Shown piece after piece: positions 63,990 to 64,000 of a stretch of DNA of 64,000 nt (positions within the stretch are counted from its first letter, which is position 1; each line of letters begins with the position of its first letter). The DNA is from Bifidobacterium crudilactis. Its GTDB lineage: Bacteria; Actinomycetota; Actinomycetes; Actinomycetales; Bifidobacteriaceae. Both the position numbers and the translations under genes were made by a program. The stretch lies in NCBI RefSeq assembly GCF_000738005.1, contig NZ_JHAL01000002.1, positions 618,634 through 682,633 of the forward strand. Reading direction: 5' to 3'. Below the pieces are notes generated by a model. It did no database searches. It was not told where the DNA came from and was given only the letters and a program-made list of their open reading frames with translations.

Positions 63990-64000
63990 AAGAGTGCTTT

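Noticed and set aside
1..64000. CRISPR array
   Set aside because: No regularly spaced direct repeats of 24-40 bases were seen.

Overview
The window looks like a chromosome segment of a bifidobacterium or close Bifidobacteriaceae relative. It is GC-rich and its start codons are ATG, GTG or TTG. The gene order leuS-comEA-comEC-holA-tsaE-tsaB-rimI-tsaD is one I associate with bifidobacteria, as is the heavy investment in LacI-regulated sugar genes (ribose, alpha-glucosides). No rRNA or tRNA was recognised, so the genus call is an inference.

Bases 1 to about 14,200 are an accessory region: the remains of an integrative conjugative element loaded with defence-like and toxin-like genes. It holds the end of an AAA ATPase followed by a PD-(D/E)XK-like nuclease split at a slippery A-tract, a beta-class DNA methyltransferase with a homopolymer frameshift, a stand-alone SIR2-domain protein, a zeta-type toxin with an internal deletion, two unrelated proteins with a HEPN-type R-X4-H motif (one soluble, one membrane anchored), an unknown polytopic membrane protein, and two decayed type IV secretion genes. 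Several stretches are AT-richer than the backbone. Gene decay is obvious: one nonsense codon, at least five frameshifts, and about 1.4 kb with no intact gene.

From 14.2 kb the backbone is mostly tightly packed and intact. First come malate transport and the malolactic enzyme with a divergent LysR regulator, a DHFR-like reductase and an RBBP9-like hydrolase. Next is a ribose operon (LacI regulator, rbsD, rbsA, rbsC, rbsB, rbsK). An alpha-1,6-glucoside cluster follows (LacI regulator facing an MFS transporter and a GH13 oligo-1,6-glucosidase). Then come a hydroxyacid dehydrogenase with a DUF1287 protein, a CorA-type transporter and a glutamate-type ABC importer (gluABCD).

The housekeeping block (39.1-49.3 kb) carries leuS, the competence genes comEA and comEC, holA, and the t6A-modification genes tsaE, tsaB and tsaD with rimI, mostly joined by ATGA or GTGA overlaps. 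After it are a repressor-MFS pair with a 14-bp-spaced triple repeat at the repressor start, a glutamine-amidotransferase-like protein, a URO-D-superfamily protein, a 3-methyladenine glycosylase, an enolase fragment and a DinB-like protein.

The right end is one minus-strand operon: an ECF importer (S, T and fused A subunits) plus two half ABC transporters, ending at an intrinsic terminator. The gene set resembles haem or siderophore-type uptake loci. The most promising candidates for something undescribed are the ATPase-nuclease pair with its possible programmed frameshift, the two HEPN-motif proteins with the membrane protein beside one of them, and an N-terminal peptide tag shared by the zeta toxin and its neighbour.
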